Source: Streptacidiphilus jiangxiensis (GTDB taxonomy: Bacteria; Actinomycetota; Actinomycetes; Streptomycetales; Streptomycetaceae). Taken from it: a DNA stretch of 64,000 nt. Of the stretch, positions 63,494-64,000 are shown in pieces (within the stretch, counting starts at the first letter, position 1; the number at the start of each line of letters is the position of its first letter). A program made the position numbers and the translations under genes. The DNA is taken from NCBI RefSeq assembly GCF_900109465.1, contig NZ_FOAZ01000005.1, forward strand, positions 328,473 through 392,472, written 5' to 3'. The notes beneath the pieces were generated by a model. It searched no databases and was not told the origin of the DNA. It saw nothing but the letters and a program-made list of their open reading frames with translations.

Positions 63494-64000
63494 GTGAGCG
63501 AATCCCCGTGGAGTGACCTCGACCGCCCGCCCCTGCGGGCCGCGCAACTGAACCGCGATCCCGGGCGGCTCGGCGCTCTGTGGAACAGCGTCGACGTGGT
63601 CGTGGAGACCGGCTCGACCAACAGCGACCTGGCGGATCTCGCCACCAAGGGCGTCCCGCAGGGCGCGGTCCTGATCGCCGAGGAACAGACGCACGGCAAG
63701 GGCCGACTGGACCGCACCTGGTCCGCCCCGGCCCGGTCCGGCATCTTCGTCTCGGCGTTGCTCCGCCCGAGTGACGCGGGCGTGCCGCGCGACAACTGGA
63801 GCTGGATCCCGCTGCTCGTCGGCGTGGCCGCGTCCACCGCGCTCAGCCGCGCCGCGGAGACCCCGGTGCGGCTGAAGTGGCCCAACGACCTGCTCGTCAC
63901 GGTCGGGGAGGAGGAGCGCAAGCTCGGCGGCATCCTCACGGAGCTGGCGGACAACGGCCGGGCGGTGATCGCGGGCGTCGGCGTCAACGTGTCGCTGCGC
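63494..64000 (+). CDS. birA: Biotin-[acetyl-CoA-carboxylase] ligase, 3' end outside window
   Basis: The first 169 residues from the GTG at 63494. ETGSTNSDLADLA, AEEQTHGKGRLDRTW (biotinyl-AMP loop GKGR) and RLKWPNDLL are diagnostic of the BirA catalytic domain. There is no N-terminal DNA-binding domain, so it is a group I ligase. TACGCT lies 7 bases before the GTG (possible leaderless start). It should biotinylate AccA2. The frame runs off the window edge. Confidence 0.93.
   Translation, partial: MSESPWSDLDRPPLRAAQLNRDPGRLGALWNSVDVVVETGSTNSDLADLATKGVPQGAVLIAEEQTHGKGRLDRTWSAPARSGIFVSALLRPSDAGVPRDNWSWIPLLVGVAASTALSRAAETPVRLKWPNDLLVTVGEEERKLGGILTELADNGRAVIAGVGVNVSLR

Overview
This window reads as a chromosomal core segment of a very GC-rich actinomycete, almost certainly a member of the Streptomycetaceae. 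The evidence is GTG starts, strong GC3 bias, the AfsQ1/AfsQ2/SigQ set, a PccB/PccE/AccA2 acyl-CoA carboxylase set, a LAxTG sortase substrate and many 'ggggcgcgaggaactgcgcgac' type intergenic hairpins. The gene order also matches my recollection of the S. coelicolor SCO48xx-SCO49xx region. No rRNA, tRNA, CRISPR array, transposase or prophage gene was seen.

Layout. 0.1-5.7 kb: DprE1/DprE2-like pair, YihY/BrkB membrane protein, D-Ala-D-Ala carboxypeptidase, small membrane and secreted proteins. 5.8-9.2 kb: succinate dehydrogenase operon sdhCDAB (minus). 9.5-14.2 kb: OHCU-decarboxylase-like protein, SDR, stand-alone acyl-CoA mutase large subunit, M20 amidohydrolase. 14.4-22 kb: nucleoside ABC importer (BMP lipoprotein, double ATPase, two permeases), cytidine deaminase, thymidine phosphorylase. 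22-28.5 kb: accessory genes (Uma2 protein, phosphodiester glycosidase, haloalkane-dehalogenase-like hydrolase, MFS/LysR pair, fused methyltransferase). 28.7-30.7 kb: adenosine deaminase, a secreted protein and a PspC protein. 30.7-35.3 kb: VanZ protein, AfsQ-type lipoprotein, AfsQ2, AfsQ1 and divergent SigQ. 35.5-44.2 kb: uridine-kinase-like protein, two aldehyde dehydrogenases, deoC, PH-like protein, phosphatase, phosphosugar mutase, purine nucleoside phosphorylase. 44.4-52.7 kb: LAxTG surface protein, then a coupled set of Tat NlpC/P60, PgsC, PgsB and a double sensor/HAMP protein, with a divergent GT39 glycosyltransferase. 53-64 kb: GGCT-like protein, LpdA, DeoR regulator, AccA2, Maf, PccE, PccB and the start of BirA.

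The strongest system-level signal is a dispersed nucleoside-catabolism regulon. The palindrome TCTACGCGCGTAGA, or a near match, occurs in front of five transcription units over 30 kb: the nucleoside ABC importer-cdd operon, deoA, add, deoC-ALDH-ALDH and punA. Together these import nucleosides, deaminate and phosphorolyse them, and convert deoxyribose phosphate to acetaldehyde and glyceraldehyde 3-phosphate. At add, deoC and punA the site sits next to a promoter whose -10 hexamer is exactly 6 nt from the start codon, which suggests leaderless mRNAs. A DeoR-family regulator 11 kb beyond punA is a candidate, unproven, regulator.

A second unusual locus is the PgsB-PgsC (poly-gamma-glutamate ligase type) set. 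It lacks a PgsA-like gene but is coupled to a protein with two sensor-HAMP modules and no output domain, and to a Tat-exported NlpC/P60 hydrolase.
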